Of a stretch of DNA of 64,000 bases, positions 28,853 to 39,320 are shown piece after piece. The notes beneath the pieces are model-generated. The model was not told the DNA's origin and searched no databases. It saw nothing but the letters and a program-made list of their open reading frames with translations. Each line of letters begins with the position of its first letter. Position 1 is the first letter of the stretch. The DNA comes from Haemophilus paraphrohaemolyticus (GTDB taxonomy: Bacteria > Pseudomonadota > Gammaproteobacteria > Enterobacterales > Pasteurellaceae): assembly GCF_002015045.1 (NCBI RefSeq), contig NZ_MUXX01000012.1, positions 438,097-502,096 of the forward strand, read 5' to 3'. A program made the translations under genes and the position numbers.

Positions 28853-29011
28853 TATTTTCTCCTTTAAGAACGATATTGTTTGCATAGATAGATCTAGGAC
28901 AATAGCACGCTTGGAGCAAAATTTCATCTGCTTTCAAAATGAAAGTTGGTCGGATTTCTTTGCTATTTGCAAAAAATAAGAGAAATCGACTGCTTGAAAA
29001 GCAAAAATGAG

Positions 29012-31030
29012 CTAAACCTCTAACAAATGCCCCTTCAACTGCCCAATCTTATCCCTCACCGCTGCCGCTTTTTCAAATTCCAGATCCTTCGCGAAATCTC
29101 GCATTTGTTGTTCGAGATGTTTAAGTTCTTTTTCCAGTTCCTTACGCGATTTAGGTGTGTAGGAAGCGGTGGAATTTTCGGAAACTTTTGCAGATTTTTT
29201 GCCGCGTTTTGGTTTGTCGGTTTGACCGATGTCGAGCAATTCTCCAACTTTTTTGTTTAATGCTTGTGGAACGATGCCACGTTCTTCGTTGTATTTCATC
29301 TGTTTCTCACGGCGGCGTTCAGTTTCGGTAATCGCTTTTTGCATTGAATTGGTGATGCGGTCGCCGTAGAGAATCGCTTTGCCGTTGAGGTTACGTGCGG
29401 CACGTCCGATGGTTTGGATAAGCGAACGTTCGGAGCGTAAGAAGCCCTCTTTGTCGGCATCTAAAATCGCCACCAGCGAGACTTCGGGCATATCCAAGCC
29501 TTCGCGCAATAAGTTGATGCCGACCAACACGTCGAACATCCCCATTCGCAAATCGTGAATAATTTCTACCCGCTCAACGGTGTCGATATCGCTATGCAAA
29601 TAACGCACACGTACGCCGTGTTCGTCTAAATAATCGGTTAAATCTTCCGCCATTTTTTTGGTGAGCGTGGTAACCAAAACTCGTTCGTCCACCGCTACTC
29701 GTTTGTGAATTTCGGAAAGTAAATCGTCTACTTGGGTTGCTACTGGGCGCACTTCAATAATCGGGTCTAGTAAGCCTGTTGGACGCACCACTTGATCCAC
29801 CACATCAGGGTTTTTCTCTAATTCATAAGCCCCTGGAGTCGCAGAAACGTAAATAGTTTGTGGAGACAGCTGTTCAAACTCTTCAAATTTGAGCGGGCGG
29901 TTATCCAGTGCCGAAGGTAAGCGGAAACCGTATTGCACAAGCGTCTCTTTTCGTGCTCGGTCGCCACGATACATACCGCCAATTTGTGGCACAGTAACGT
30001 GCGATTCATCAATCACCAAAATACCATCTGCTGGCATATAATCAAACAAGGTCGGTGGTGGTTCGCCCTCTTTTCTACCCGAGAGATATCGGGAGTAGTT
30101 TTCAATACCTGAGCAATAACCGAGTTCATTCATCATTTCGATATCAAACTGGGTGCGCTGGGTAATGCGCTGCTCTTCCAGCAATTTATTCTCTTTGATG
30201 AAATATTCGCGACGTTCCACTAACTCTACTTTGATCTGCTCAATCGCTTCTAAAATGCGCTCTCGAGGCGTTACATAGTGAGTTTTCGGGTAGATGGTGT
30301 AACGCGGCACACGCCCCAAGCTATGCCCCGTGAGCGGATCGAACAGGGAAAGATTTTCGATCTCGTCGTCAAACAGCTCCACGCGTAAAGCGACTTCGTC
30401 TGATTCCGCAGGGAAAATATCAATTACCTCACCACGAACGCGGAAGGTAGAACGCTGGAACGCTTGGTCATTGCGAGTATATTGCAACTCAGCAAGACGA
30501 GAAAGAATAGTGCGTTGGTCGATAATATCGCCCACTTGCAGATGCAGCATCATCTGCATATAAGCTCCTACATCTCCCAAGCCGTAAATAGCGGAAACGG
30601 AAGCCACTACAATAGTATCGCGACGTTCAAGGAAAGATTTGGTTGCAGAAAGTCGCATCTGCTCAATCTGTTCGTTGATCGAAGCATCTTTTTCGATAAA
30701 AGTATCGCTGCTTGGGACATAAGCTTCTGGCTGGTAATAATCGTAGTAAGAAACAAAGTATTCCACCGCATTTTCGGGGAAAAAGGCTTTCATTTCTGCA
30801 TAAAGCTGAGCGGCAAGGGTTTTATTCGGTGCAAGCAACATTGCGGGGCGGTTCAACTGGGCAATTACGTTGGCAATAGTAAAGGTTTTGCCTGAACCCG
30901 TTACACCTAATAAGGTTTGATGTGCCAAGCCATCATTTAGCCCTTCGGTTAATTTTTCAATTGCAGAAGGCTGATCGCCAGAGGGGCTAAATGGACTATG
31001 CAGAATAAAAGGTTTGCCTTGTTTGCTCAT
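29012..31030 (-). CDS. uvrB: Excinuclease ABC subunit B
   Basis: 672-residue damage-verification helicase of nucleotide excision repair. Walker A is [18 protein letters not shown] (about 40-57). The DNA-clamping beta-hairpin includes [20 protein letters not shown]. The DEAD-like box is [11 protein letters not shown], and helicase motifs V/VI appear in [20 protein letters not shown] and [13 protein letters not shown]. The C-terminal UVR motif that contacts UvrC and UvrA is [20 protein letters not shown] and following residues. Length equals E. coli UvrB (673). Confidence 0.96.
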   Translation of the reverse strand: MSKQGKPFILHSPFSPSGDQPSAIEKLTEGLNDGLAHQTLLGVTGSGKTFTIANVIAQLNRPAMLLAPNKTLAAQLYAEMKAFFPENAVEYFVSYYDYYQPEAYVPSSDTFIEKDASINEQIEQMRLSATKSFLERRDTIVVASVSAIYGLGDVGAYMQMMLHLQVGDIIDQRTILSRLAELQYTRNDQAFQRSTFRVRGEVIDIFPAESDEVALRVELFDDEIENLSLFDPLTGHSLGRVPRYTIYPKTHYVTPRERILEAIEQIKVELVERREYFIKENKLLEEQRITQRTQFDIEMMNELGYCSGIENYSRYLSGRKEGEPPPTLFDYMPADGILVIDESHVTVPQIGGMYRGDRARKETLVQYGFRLPSALDNRPLKFEEFEQLSPQTIYVSATPGAYELEKNPDVVDQVVRPTGLLDPIIEVRPVATQVDDLLSEIHKRVAVDERVLVTTLTKKMAEDLTDYLDEHGVRVRYLHSDIDTVERVEIIHDLRMGMFDVLVGINLLREGLDMPEVSLVAILDADKEGFLRSERSLIQTIGRAARNLNGKAILYGDRITNSMQKAITETERRREKQMKYNEERGIVPQALNKKVGELLDIGQTDKPKRGKKSAKVSENSTASYTPKSRKELEKELKHLEQQMRDFAKDLEFEKAAAVRDKIGQLKGHLLEV

Positions 31031-31179
31031 ACGTTTCCTTTTTTAATACTGTAAAAATGTGAGGTATCTTACCACAATCAAGCGGGCAATTTATCGGGAT
31101 TTTTTGCTTTACAACCCATTTTTACAAAATGCTCGGAACGCTTTATAATGGCGACTTCTTTTACTTTATAGGCGGTCTT

Positions 31180-31326
31180 ATGAAAAAAATAGTATTACTT
31201 TTAGTAAGCGTGTTGGCAATCACAGCTTGCTCTCAATCGAAAAATATCTATTTTAACGGTGCGGAAGGCTCACATTCAGGCATTCGTTATAGCACAACAG
31301 ATAAATCTTTTTCGCTTAATCCATAG
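31180..31326 (+). CDS. Small predicted lipoprotein
   Basis: 48 residues: a signal peptide with lipobox MKKIVLLLVSVLAITAC, then a short mature part SQSKNIYFNGAEGSHSGIRY and 11 more residues. The start at 31180 is chosen because it gives a textbook lipoprotein signal; the 17 upstream codons are not signal-like. I do not recognise a family. It lies between convergent-facing uvrB upstream and msbA downstream and has its own terminator. Confidence 0.7.
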   Translation: MKKIVLLLVSVLAITACSQSKNIYFNGAEGSHSGIRYSTTDKSFSLNP

Positions 31327-31328
31327 AA

Positions 31329-31362
31329 AAAACCTCGCAATCTAAATGATTTGCGAGGTTTT
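31329..31362. terminator. Terminator between the lipoprotein gene and msbA
   Basis: AAAACCTCGCAA (31329-31340) and TTGCGAGGTTTT (31351-31362) form a 12-base-pair stem followed by CTTTTTT, immediately after the lipoprotein stop. Symmetric A and T runs let it serve msbA too. Confidence 0.85.
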
Positions 31363-31403
31363 CTTTTTTCCTATATGCCTTTTAGTTTAGATAAGCAACT
31401 TCC

Positions 31404-33152
31404 TTACGCCCCAAATTGCAATTTATGAAGTTGCTTATAAGCACCATCAAGTGCCATCAATTCGCTATGCGAGCCACGTTCGACAATCTTACCCTGATCG
31501 ACCACCAAAATTTCATCCGCTTTTTCAATTGTTGATAAACGGTGTGCAATCACAAGCACGGTTTTGTCTTTTTGCAACTCAGCCAAGGCAGATTGAATTG
31601 CGCGTTCTGATTCGGTATCTAATGCAGAAGTCGCTTCATCCAATACTAATACTGGCGAATTACGCAATAAAGCACGAGCAATTGCTAAACGCTGGCGTTG
31701 TCCGCCTGAAAGACTCGCCCCATTTTCGCCAATAACGGTATCTAAACCATCATCCAATTTTTCGATAAACTCCATTGCGTGTGCCGCTTTGGCTGCCTGA
31801 ATAATCTCTTCACGAGAGAATTTGTCGGTTGCCGCATAGGCAATATTATTAGCAATCGTGTCGTTAAATAGATGCACCTGTTGCGAGACAATCGAACATT
31901 GTTCACGTAAATTCGCTAACGTGTAATCTTGAATATTCACACCATCAAGCAAAATCTCGCCTGAATCAACGTTATAAAAACGGGTTAAAAGGTTGGCAAT
32001 CGTCGATTTACCTGAACCAGAACGCCCTACCAATGCCACGGTTTTACCTTTAGGAATGCTAAATGAGACCTGATTTAATGCTGGAGTCTCTTTACCTTCA
32101 TAAGTGAAAGAAACATTTTTAAACTCAACATTGCCTTTGGCACGCTCAATTTTAACCTTGCCTTTATCTTCTTCTGTCGGTAAATCTAAAAATTCAAACA
32201 GCGTTTGACACGCCGCCATTCCTCGTTGGAACTGTGAGTTCACATTCGTCAGTGATTTCAGCGGACGCAACATTGCCATCATTGAAGAGAACACTACCGT
32301 GAATGAACCGGCAGTTAAATCCTCAATATCTAAGCCTTTTACAGTCGAAAGATAAAGCACTGCCGACAATGCAAAAGAAGCAATAAGCTGCACTAAACCA
32401 TCTGAAATCCCATCAGAAGAGATCACTTTCATCCCTTTCAAACGCATATCGTTACTCACGCGTTCAAAACGTTCTTTTTCAACTTGCTGCCCACCAAAAG
32501 AGATAACCTCTTTGTGCCCTTTGAGCATCTGTTCTGTGGTTACAGTCAGATCGCCCATCGAACTTTGAATGTTGCGGCTTAACTGACGGAAACGGCGAGA
32601 AACAATGGCAATTAACGTACCAATAATTGGTGCAAGCACGAAAAGTACAACCGAAAGTTGCCAACTAGTATAGATCATCACCACAAAAAGCGAGATCAAA
32701 TAAACGCCTTCGCGCACAATCGTAACTAATACGTGTGAAGACGAATTTGCCACCATTTCCGTATCATAAGTGACACGTGAAAGTGAACGACCAACAGGAT
32801 TTTGGTCAAAATAGCTCACAGGCATATACATCAAATGCTGGAAAATATTGCGGCGAAGCGTCATCACCACTTTGCCCGACACCCAAGCCAAACAATAACT
32901 CGCAAGATAGTTTGTGATACCACGCACGAGAATGAACAGCACCACTAACACCGCCATCAATTTTAAAAAGCCGTGATCTGCTTGACCAAAGCCCTCATCC
33001 AGTAACGGTTTAAGCAGATAAATCAGTCCTGAATCGACCAAAGCATTGAGCACCAACGCTATAGCCCCAACAATTAAGCCCCATTTATATTGGCTAATGG
33101 TTGGGAATAAACGCTTAAACGTCTTGAATGTTGAAAGATCTTTTTCTTGCAT
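31404..33152 (-). CDS. msbA: Lipid A export ATP-binding/permease protein MsbA
   Basis: 582-residue homodimeric flippase that moves lipid A-core across the inner membrane. The N-terminal six-helix ABC exporter domain spans roughly 20-320. The ATPase domain has Walker [20 protein letters not shown], signature [17 protein letters not shown] and Walker [17 protein letters not shown], with switch region [15 protein letters not shown]. Length and motifs match E. coli MsbA (582). lpxK, its usual downstream partner, is not present here. Confidence 0.95.
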   Translation of the reverse strand: MQEKDLSTFKTFKRLFPTISQYKWGLIVGAIALVLNALVDSGLIYLLKPLLDEGFGQADHGFLKLMAVLVVLFILVRGITNYLASYCLAWVSGKVVMTLRRNIFQHLMYMPVSYFDQNPVGRSLSRVTYDTEMVANSSSHVLVTIVREGVYLISLFVVMIYTSWQLSVVLFVLAPIIGTLIAIVSRRFRQLSRNIQSSMGDLTVTTEQMLKGHKEVISFGGQQVEKERFERVSNDMRLKGMKVISSDGISDGLVQLIASFALSAVLYLSTVKGLDIEDLTAGSFTVVFSSMMAMLRPLKSLTNVNSQFQRGMAACQTLFEFLDLPTEEDKGKVKIERAKGNVEFKNVSFTYEGKETPALNQVSFSIPKGKTVALVGRSGSGKSTIANLLTRFYNVDSGEILLDGVNIQDYTLANLREQCSIVSQQVHLFNDTIANNIAYAATDKFSREEIIQAAKAAHAMEFIEKLDDGLDTVIGENGASLSGGQRQRLAIARALLRNSPVLVLDEATSALDTESERAIQSALAELQKDKTVLVIAHRLSTIEKADEILVVDQGKIVERGSHSELMALDGAYKQLHKLQFGA

Positions 33153-33238
33153 AATTCTCTATTTAGTAAGGAAAATCGGGCGTATTGTACTCTGAATTTG
33201 CGTTTTCACCAAACTGCCCCTATTTTTCATCTAAAGTT

Positions 33239-33421
33239 TCACTCTCTACCAAACAATTCTCTTACTTTTTCTGGATAATTCTCCCGATAATACGCCCCGC
33301 TGCTCTCTTTGCGATCCAACATGACTTACGCCATAATTTGCACAGTTTTTAGAGCGTAGTGGATTTCGATACCTTGAAAATCGGCATAGATGAGCGGAGC
33401 AAACTCTTATTGCAAACGGTC
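33239..33421 (-). pseudogene. Decayed second copy of the 3' end of the NadB/FrdA-like flavoprotein gene
   Basis: On the minus strand one frame reads DRLQ-stop-EFAPLIYADFQG, then IEIHYALKTVQIMA-stop-VMLD, then RKESSGAYYRENYPEK and a terminal stop at 33239-33241. The intact gene at 39321-40988 ends DRLEQDFDPIENADFQGIEI ... MLARKESRGSHYRADYPEKS. About 60 codons are recognisable, with two internal stops. It lies directly beyond the hsdR end, on the far side of the restriction-modification island from the intact gene and in the same orientation. Confidence 0.8.
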
Positions 33422-33462
33422 TGATTCTACAAAAGTTCTGCTAAATCAGACCGCTATACTGC

Positions 33463-36400
33463 TCAAACACTCAACTCATCCGCAATCTCTTCCGCTTGCT
33501 TCAACACATACTCCACCGCACCTTCTGCCTGATCAGGTGGGTATTTGTAGCGTTGTAGGGCGCGTTTAACGAGAATACGCATTTTTGCCCGTACCGCTTC
33601 TTTGTATTGCCAGTCGATTGTGACCGATTTTCTAAGTGTTTCCGTGATTTCTTTCGCCAGTTTAGAAAGCACTTCATCCCCCATCAAATCTTTTGCACTT
33701 TGATTTTGAGATAGGGCTTCATAGAAGGCAAGTTCTTCCTTGGTTAATCCTAGTTTTTTCCCTAATGCTAAACGTTCTTGGAAATCTTGGCTCATTTTAA
33801 AGAGTTCGTCCAAAATCTCTACCACAGTCAAATTGTGATTGTGGTATTGATTCAATGCTTCTTTCAAACGCTGTTCAAAATCTTTTTGCAATGTTAGGTT
33901 TGTGCCTGATCTAACTTTAATTTCACTTGCTAAATAACGTTCCATTGCCGTAACCCATAAATTTTTAGTTGGGCTATTTTTAACAGTTTGTAAAAATTCT
34001 TCGGAAAGCAAACTGATTTGAGGTTGTGGTTTTTCTAGCAGATCAAATAAATCAATCACGCCTTCAGAATAGACGGCTTGATTGACCAGTTTTTTTAATA
34101 AAATCTGTCTTTCATTTGTACCTGTGCCTTTTTGTTCACGTTTAGTTAAAATTGCCCGTACGGCATCATAAAAAGCAATTTCTTGGTTATATGGCTCAAC
34201 TTCAGCCAATGAGCCGCATAGCATATAGCCTTTTTTCACCAATCCCGCCGCTTTCAAAAAGGCTTTTTTGCGTGGCTCGGTTTCTTTTTTATTAAACCAA
34301 TGTTGCTCGTGTGCTTTGCCATCAAACGGTAATTGATCGAGGCTTAAAATATGGTTAGCAGCAAAACGAATCGCCATCAAAAGATCATTCGGATTATCTT
34401 TTTCTAAGGCAATCTGAACATCAAAGGTTTTCCCTTCAACCGGCGTTGCAAACAGGATGCGGACAAACTCTAAATGCTCTTTCATTTTAAAGAACACTTC
34501 AATCACGCTATCCGTCAGCTTGCCCTTGCCTTGCGAGTTAGTATATTGTTTGGTGGCTTCTTTGAGCTTGTCAGCAATACCGACATAATCCACAATCAAG
34601 CCGCCATTTTCTCGGCTTTTATTGCGGAATACACGGTTTACTCGGGCGATGGCTTGCATCAGGTTGTGCCCTTGCATCGGCTTGTCGATATACATCGTAT
34701 TACAGCAAGGCGCATCAAAGCCTGTCAGCCACATATCGCGCACAATCACCACTTTCAGCGGGTCGTTTGGGTCTTTAAAACGGCGTTCCAGCGTTTGTTT
34801 TTCCTGTTTGCTGTAAACGTGTTTCTGCATTTCCGGCGCATCGGAAGCAGAACCCGTCATCACAATTTTAATCGCCCCTTCGTTAATATTGTCCGAATGC
34901 CATTCAGGGCGCAGTTTGATGATTTCATTGTATAAGTCCACGCAAATCTGACGGCTGGAAACCACCATCATTGCTTTGCTGTCGACGACTTCATTGCGTT
35001 TGGCAAAATGTTGCACAAAATCTGCGGCTAAATCGGCCAGGCGGGCTTGCGAACCCAGCAATTTTTCCTGTAAACGCAGGGCAGGGGATTGCTCCTCTTC
35101 CAGCAAATCATCAATTTCTTTGAATAGCTCACCGTGTTCTTTTTCGTTTAAGCGGATTTGGCGCGCTTCATACACAATCGGCACCGTTGCGCCATCTTCT
35201 ACCGCATCTTGCAAGTCATAAATGGACACATAACGTCCGAACACATCTTGCGTGTCCTTATCTTCTAGGCTAATCGGCGTACCGGTAAAACCGATAAACG
35301 AAGCATTGGGCAGCGCATCGCGCAAATGGCGGGCGTAGCCTGCCTGAAACTTGCCGTTATGCAGCTTTTGCGTAAAGCCATATTGGCTGCGGTGAGCCTC
35401 ATCGCTGATCACAATAATATTGCTGCGCTCATTTAAAACAGGGAAGCGGCTTTCTTCCTCATTGAGGGCGAATTTCTGAATCGTCGTAAAAAACACGCCG
35501 CCGACTTCATTTTGTGCGAGCAGTTGGCGCAGTTGATCACGGTCTTCCACTTGTTGCGGTGTTTGTTTGATTAAATCTTTGCCTGAAGAAAAAGTTTGGA
35601 AAAGCTGACCGTCTAAATCGTTGCGGTCGGTAACCACCACAATAGTGGGATTTTTCAATTCAGGCTGGGCGAGTAGTTTACCCGCGTAAAACAACATGGA
35701 AATTGATTTACCCGAGCCCTGCGTATGCCACATCACCCCAATGCGGCGGTCGCCTTTTTCTGAAGTCGCCCAAATGGTGGAATCTACCGCTTCATTTACG
35801 CCGTAATATTGATGGTACGCCGCGATTTTTTTAATGGTTTTGCCAACGGAATCCCGTTCAAACAAGACGAAATAGCAGATATAGTCGAGTAAATCCTTAG
35901 GCTGCAACAAGCCATTGAGCAGGCTTTGCAATTCATCATCAAAATATAAGCGCGCGCTTTTATTTTTTTCATCCACCACTTTCCACGGCGTAAAGCGTTG
36001 GAAATCTGCCGAAAGCGAGCCCAAACGTGCGGCAATGCCGTCTGAAATAATCAGGGCTTGGTTGTAAACAAACAGCTCGGCAATCTCATCTTTATAGGTT
36101 TCAAACTGATTAAACGCCTGCAATAAATCCGCCGATTCGCGCAACGGATTTTTGAGCTCAAACACCACCAAGGGCAGACCATTGACAAAGCCGATAATAT
36201 CGGGAATCCGCTTGCCCCCTTTACGGCTACGGATTTCCAGCTGATTGACGGCAACAAAGCGATTGTTTCCCCAATGCTCAAAATCCACCAAGCGCGCCAT
36301 CTCGATTTTCTGCTCACCATCAGCCTGATATTCCACCCGCACGCCATCACGCAACAGCTTATAAAACGCCTGATTGCGTACCACCAAGTCGCCAATATCG

Positions 36401-36630
36401 CTTTTCGTTGCCGATTTGACCACAGAATCAACCGCACTTTCAGGCAGCTGCGGATTAAGTTTACGCACCGCCTCACGCAGTTGCTCAATAAAAACTACAC
36501 CGCTCAAATCGCCACGGGCAAACTCGCCCTCATGAACAGGCAAGTCTTTACCATAGCGATATTCCCAATCGAGGGATTGCAGGCGTTGAAGGGTGAGTTG
36601 TTCGATGTCGTTTTCGTTTATCATTGTCAT
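33463..36630 (-). CDS. hsdR: Type I restriction enzyme, R subunit
   Basis: 1055-residue translocase/endonuclease subunit. The N-terminal PD-(D/E)xK nuclease motif is visible as Asp144 (RIPDIIGFV) with Glu158 and Lys160 (VVFELKNP). The SF2 motor has Walker [16 protein letters not shown] near 300-315, [12 protein letters not shown] (DEAH box) near 420, and [29 protein letters not shown] and [13 protein letters not shown] are the late motifs. The C-terminal helical assembly region is more AT-rich than the motor part, so the gene is compositionally mosaic. The start lies 15 bases after the hsdM-hsdS stop, with no clear ribosome-binding sequence. The reading frame is intact. Confidence 0.93.
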   Translation of the reverse strand: MTMINENDIEQLTLQRLQSLDWEYRYGKDLPVHEGEFARGDLSGVVFIEQLREAVRKLNPQLPESAVDSVVKSATKSDIGDLVVRNQAFYKLLRDGVRVEYQADGEQKIEMARLVDFEHWGNNRFVAVNQLEIRSRKGGKRIPDIIGFVNGLPLVVFELKNPLRESADLLQAFNQFETYKDEIAELFVYNQALIISDGIAARLGSLSADFQRFTPWKVVDEKNKSARLYFDDELQSLLNGLLQPKDLLDYICYFVLFERDSVGKTIKKIAAYHQYYGVNEAVDSTIWATSEKGDRRIGVMWHTQGSGKSISMLFYAGKLLAQPELKNPTIVVVTDRNDLDGQLFQTFSSGKDLIKQTPQQVEDRDQLRQLLAQNEVGGVFFTTIQKFALNEEESRFPVLNERSNIIVISDEAHRSQYGFTQKLHNGKFQAGYARHLRDALPNASFIGFTGTPISLEDKDTQDVFGRYVSIYDLQDAVEDGATVPIVYEARQIRLNEKEHGELFKEIDDLLEEEQSPALRLQEKLLGSQARLADLAADFVQHFAKRNEVVDSKAMMVVSSRQICVDLYNEIIKLRPEWHSDNINEGAIKIVMTGSASDAPEMQKHVYSKQEKQTLERRFKDPNDPLKVVIVRDMWLTGFDAPCCNTMYIDKPMQGHNLMQAIARVNRVFRNKSRENGGLIVDYVGIADKLKEATKQYTNSQGKGKLTDSVIEVFFKMKEHLEFVRILFATPVEGKTFDVQIALEKDNPNDLLMAIRFAANHILSLDQLPFDGKAHEQHWFNKKETEPRKKAFLKAAGLVKKGYMLCGSLAEVEPYNQEIAFYDAVRAILTKREQKGTGTNERQILLKKLVNQAVYSEGVIDLFDLLEKPQPQISLLSEEFLQTVKNSPTKNLWVTAMERYLASEIKVRSGTNLTLQKDFEQRLKEALNQYHNHNLTVVEILDELFKMSQDFQERLALGKKLGLTKEELAFYEALSQNQSAKDLMGDEVLSKLAKEITETLRKSVTIDWQYKEAVRAKMRILVKRALQRYKYPPDQAEGAVEYVLKQAEEIADELSV
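36034..36045 (+). other. Neisseria-type DNA uptake word inside hsdR
   Basis: ATGCCGTCTGAA is an exact 12-base neisserial DNA uptake sequence, foreign to Pasteurellaceae, which use AAGCGGT or AAGTGCGGT words. It lies in the GC-richer half of hsdR. A nine-base partial match (GCCGTCTGA) occurs at 37684-37692 inside hsdM. A coding constraint (Ser-Asp-Gly-Ile) could produce it by chance. Confidence 0.6.
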
Positions 36631-36645
36631 TTTTCTAAAGTAAGA

Positions 36646-39157
36646 TTACTGTTCTTCAGGATCTTTTATTCCTAAAAATTTATTGAGTATAAGTTTTGGC
36701 GGTAAGATAATTTTCTTTTCTTTTAATAGTTCCTTATCAAAACTTTGACCCTCTCTGGAGCTTGGTTTAATTAAGTCATTAAAGTACTCAAACTTATATT
36801 CCATCACCATTTTTAAATATGATGAATTAACAATTTTATTATTTATGGAATAAACATGGTATGCCGAACTGACAGAACCTATATCATCCTCCATTATTCC
36901 CCAATTTAGAATTTCTCTACTCATACCAAATACTAAATCTGTTTTGTGTAATAGTTTATTATTTCCTGGATTTTTTGATAATTGTTTATTGAATTTCTGA
37001 CTTCTAGGAACAATTCCATTATTTGTAACGGAATATTCTGGAATATTTTTTAAATTCTTTACTTTTTCTTTTTTCTCTTCAATAAATTCATCAAACGCTA
37101 AAATCTTCCAACCACTAGGAACATCAATGTTCTCAAAAACATCAAATTTATTTGGAAATTCAGCTGTGATCTTTGTTAGTTCAGCTAGTTTTTCATTTGG
37201 CATTTGTAATAATTCTTTTACTGTTTTTCCGCTAATTACAGACATAGCCTCCAGTTCAGATTCAGCTTGCGTTTTTCCTTTAGCAAGAGCAGTTGCCTTA
37301 GCTATAACTGGATCAAAGTCAATAAACCAGCTTTTAAAAATTGCTTTGAAGATTTGGTTTAGAGTTTGGTTGATTTTTGTGCTGAGTAAGAGCTTTTCAT
37401 TCAAAATAAAGGATTGACATACATTAGTCTGTTTTTTTACTGAGGGGGTGAAATTATCATATCCTAATTCACCCAAATTCTTCTTAATCTCCGCTTCCAA
37501 TTCTGCACTTTTCGCAAATTGCTCCTTTAAAAGAGCGGTCAGATTTTGCATTTTTTCTGCAAATGGTACGCCGTCGTCTTCTTGTTCTGCGGTGCCGACA
37601 TAGCGTCCCGGTGTGAGGACGAAGTCGTTGTCTTTAATTGCTTCTAACGTAGCGGATTTGCAGAAAGCGGCTTGGTCTTCATAGCCGTCTGATTTTTGCC
37701 AAGCGTGGAGGGTATTGGCGATTTTGGCGATGTCGTCAGCGGTGAAATCACGCAATACACGGTCTTTCATATAGCCGATTTGGCGAGCATCGATAAACAA
37801 TACTTCGCCTTGACGCTTTTTGTTGCGGTTTAAGAACCAAATGCAGGCGGGGATTTGGGTGTTGGTGAAGAGCTGGCCGGGCAGGGCAACCATACATTCG
37901 ACCAAGTCGGCATTGATGATGGCTTTGCGGATTTCGCCTTCGTTATTGGTTTGACTGCTCATGGAGCCGTTGGCAAGCAACAATGCCATTTTGCCGTTGG
38001 GCGATAGGTGGTAAATCATGTGTTGCAGCCAAGCGAAGTTGGCGTTGCCTTTGGGCGGCGTGCCGTATGCCCAACGTGGGTCGTCGGCAAGGGATTCACT
38101 CCACCAATCGCTGATATTGAAGGGCGGGTTTGCCATGATGAAATCCATCTTTTTGTCGATGTGTTGCGGCTGGGTAAAGCTGTCGGCGTTGTGTTTGCCG
38201 AAGTCGTAATCAATGCCACGAATCGCCATATTCATCGCCGCGAGTTTCCAAGTGGTTGGGTTGAATTCTTGCCCGTAGATGGAAACGTTGTTGATGTTGC
38301 CTTGATGGGCGGTAATAAAGCGTTCGGTTTGCACGAAAAAGCCGCCGCTTCCCATAGCCGGGTCATACACGCGGCCGGAGTATGGCTCGAGCATTTCGAC
38401 AATCAGGGAAACAATGGATTTCGGCGTGAAATATTGTCCGCCGCGTTTGCCTTCTGCTTGGGCAAAGCGACCGAGGAAGTATTCGTAAACGTGGCCGAGA
38501 ATGTCTTTTGCGCCTAAATGAACGGGCTCGCCGTTGTAAGTCGGACGGGTAAAGTTGGTATCGGAAAAGAGGATAATCAGCCCGCGCAGGGTGTCTTCGT
38601 TTACCGCATAGCCGCTGATGCGTTGGAGTACGCCTTTGAGTTTTTCGTTATCTTTTTCAATAGCATCAAAGGCATCATCAATCAGTTTGGCTACGCCAGA
38701 AAATTTCCCACCCCAAGGTAGTTCAGCCCCGATGTTTAAGATGGAAACGGCTTTAATTTCGTCCCAACGGGCTTGCTGCGGCACCCAGAATACATTGTCG
38801 GCGGTATAGTAGTCGCGGTTTTCCAGTTCGGCGGTTAAGGCGTCTTGATACTCTTCTTCAGTATCAAAAAAAGTGCGGTCAAGATATAGGGGATTTTCAG
38901 GTGTGGAGAGTTCCGCCTGAATTTTTTCCTGTTGATGAGTGAAATTATCAGAAATGTATTTTAAAAAGATAAGACCAAGAACGATATGTTTATAGTTAGC
39001 GGCGTCAAGTTGTTGGCGGAGTTTATCCGCAGATGCCCAAAGTTTTTCGTCTAAATCGTTTAAAAATGACTGAGCGAGGATCTGGTCACCAGATTTGTCG
39101 TTTGTCGTTTGTCGTTTGTCGTTTGTCGTTTGTCGTTTGTCGTTTGTCGTTTGTCAT
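36646..39157 (-). CDS. hsdM: HsdM fused to the second half of HsdS; phase-variable, OFF at this repeat count
   Basis: A long frame encodes a type I DNA adenine methyltransferase joined to half a specificity subunit. The M part (up to about 37450) begins DLDEKLWASADKLRQQLDAA and has SAM motif YDPAMGSGGFF and catalytic FIMANPPFNISDWW. It ends GELGYDNF and runs straight into an HsdS central region (KINQTLNQIFKAIFKSWFID, then FDPVIAKATALAKGKTQAES), a single target-recognition domain, and a short tail ending KDPEEQ. The first HsdS target domain is absent. The likely ATG is at 39157, just upstream of eight CGACAAA heptamers. With eight copies that ATG reads 23 codons to a TGA (39086-39088), and the methyltransferase frame has no ATG until GTG 38784. 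Seven or ten copies would restore an ORF of about 834 residues. Confidence 0.85.
39094..39156 (-). repeat. Heptanucleotide tract (CGACAAA)8 plus one degenerate unit at the 5' end of hsdM
   Basis: On the plus strand TTTGTCG is repeated eight times without error (39094-39149), followed by TTTGTCA, whose last bases overlap the start codon. No frame of the repeat contains a stop. Each unit gained or lost shifts the frame by one base, so slipped-strand mispairing gives one ON and two OFF states, cycling with period three. Confidence 0.93.
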
Positions 39158-39320
39158 TATACTACAAATCCCTAAAAAAGATGAATAAAAACAATAATTT
39201 ATGGTTTAATTGATTAAAATTTGTAAGGTGTTTCCACCCTACAAAAATGTGCTATTTTACCCGAAATTCTTGGGTAGATATAGACTATTACTCACTTTAG
39301 CCTATTGTTTGATTTTTCGC
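39158..39320. other. Intergenic region between the hsd operon and the flavoprotein gene
   Basis: AT-rich, presumably holding the hsd promoter. It contains a TACCC-N8-GGGTA hairpin (near 39257-39277) of uncertain role. No conserved gene or riboswitch is seen. Confidence 0.4.

Noticed and set aside
33153-33238. Continuation of the decayed flavoprotein copy toward msbA
   Set aside because: Similarity ends at the terminal stop near 33239; the rest looks like ordinary msbA upstream sequence.
34474-34935. 153-codon plus-strand frame opposite hsdR
   Set aside because: Antisense to conserved helicase motifs, with no start signal.
38008-38517. 169-codon plus-strand frame opposite hsdM
   Set aside because: It lies opposite the conserved catalytic core (SAM and NPPF motifs) of the methyltransferase, in a GC-rich block where long antisense frames are expected.
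36646-38784. GTG at 38784 as the true start of the methyltransferase
   Set aside because: About 100 conserved HsdM residues are encoded in frame upstream, and no ribosome-binding sequence precedes this GTG. It is only the first usable start in the present OFF register.
39094-39156. CRISPR-like array
   Set aside because: The units are seven bases long with no spacers, so this is a simple-sequence tract.
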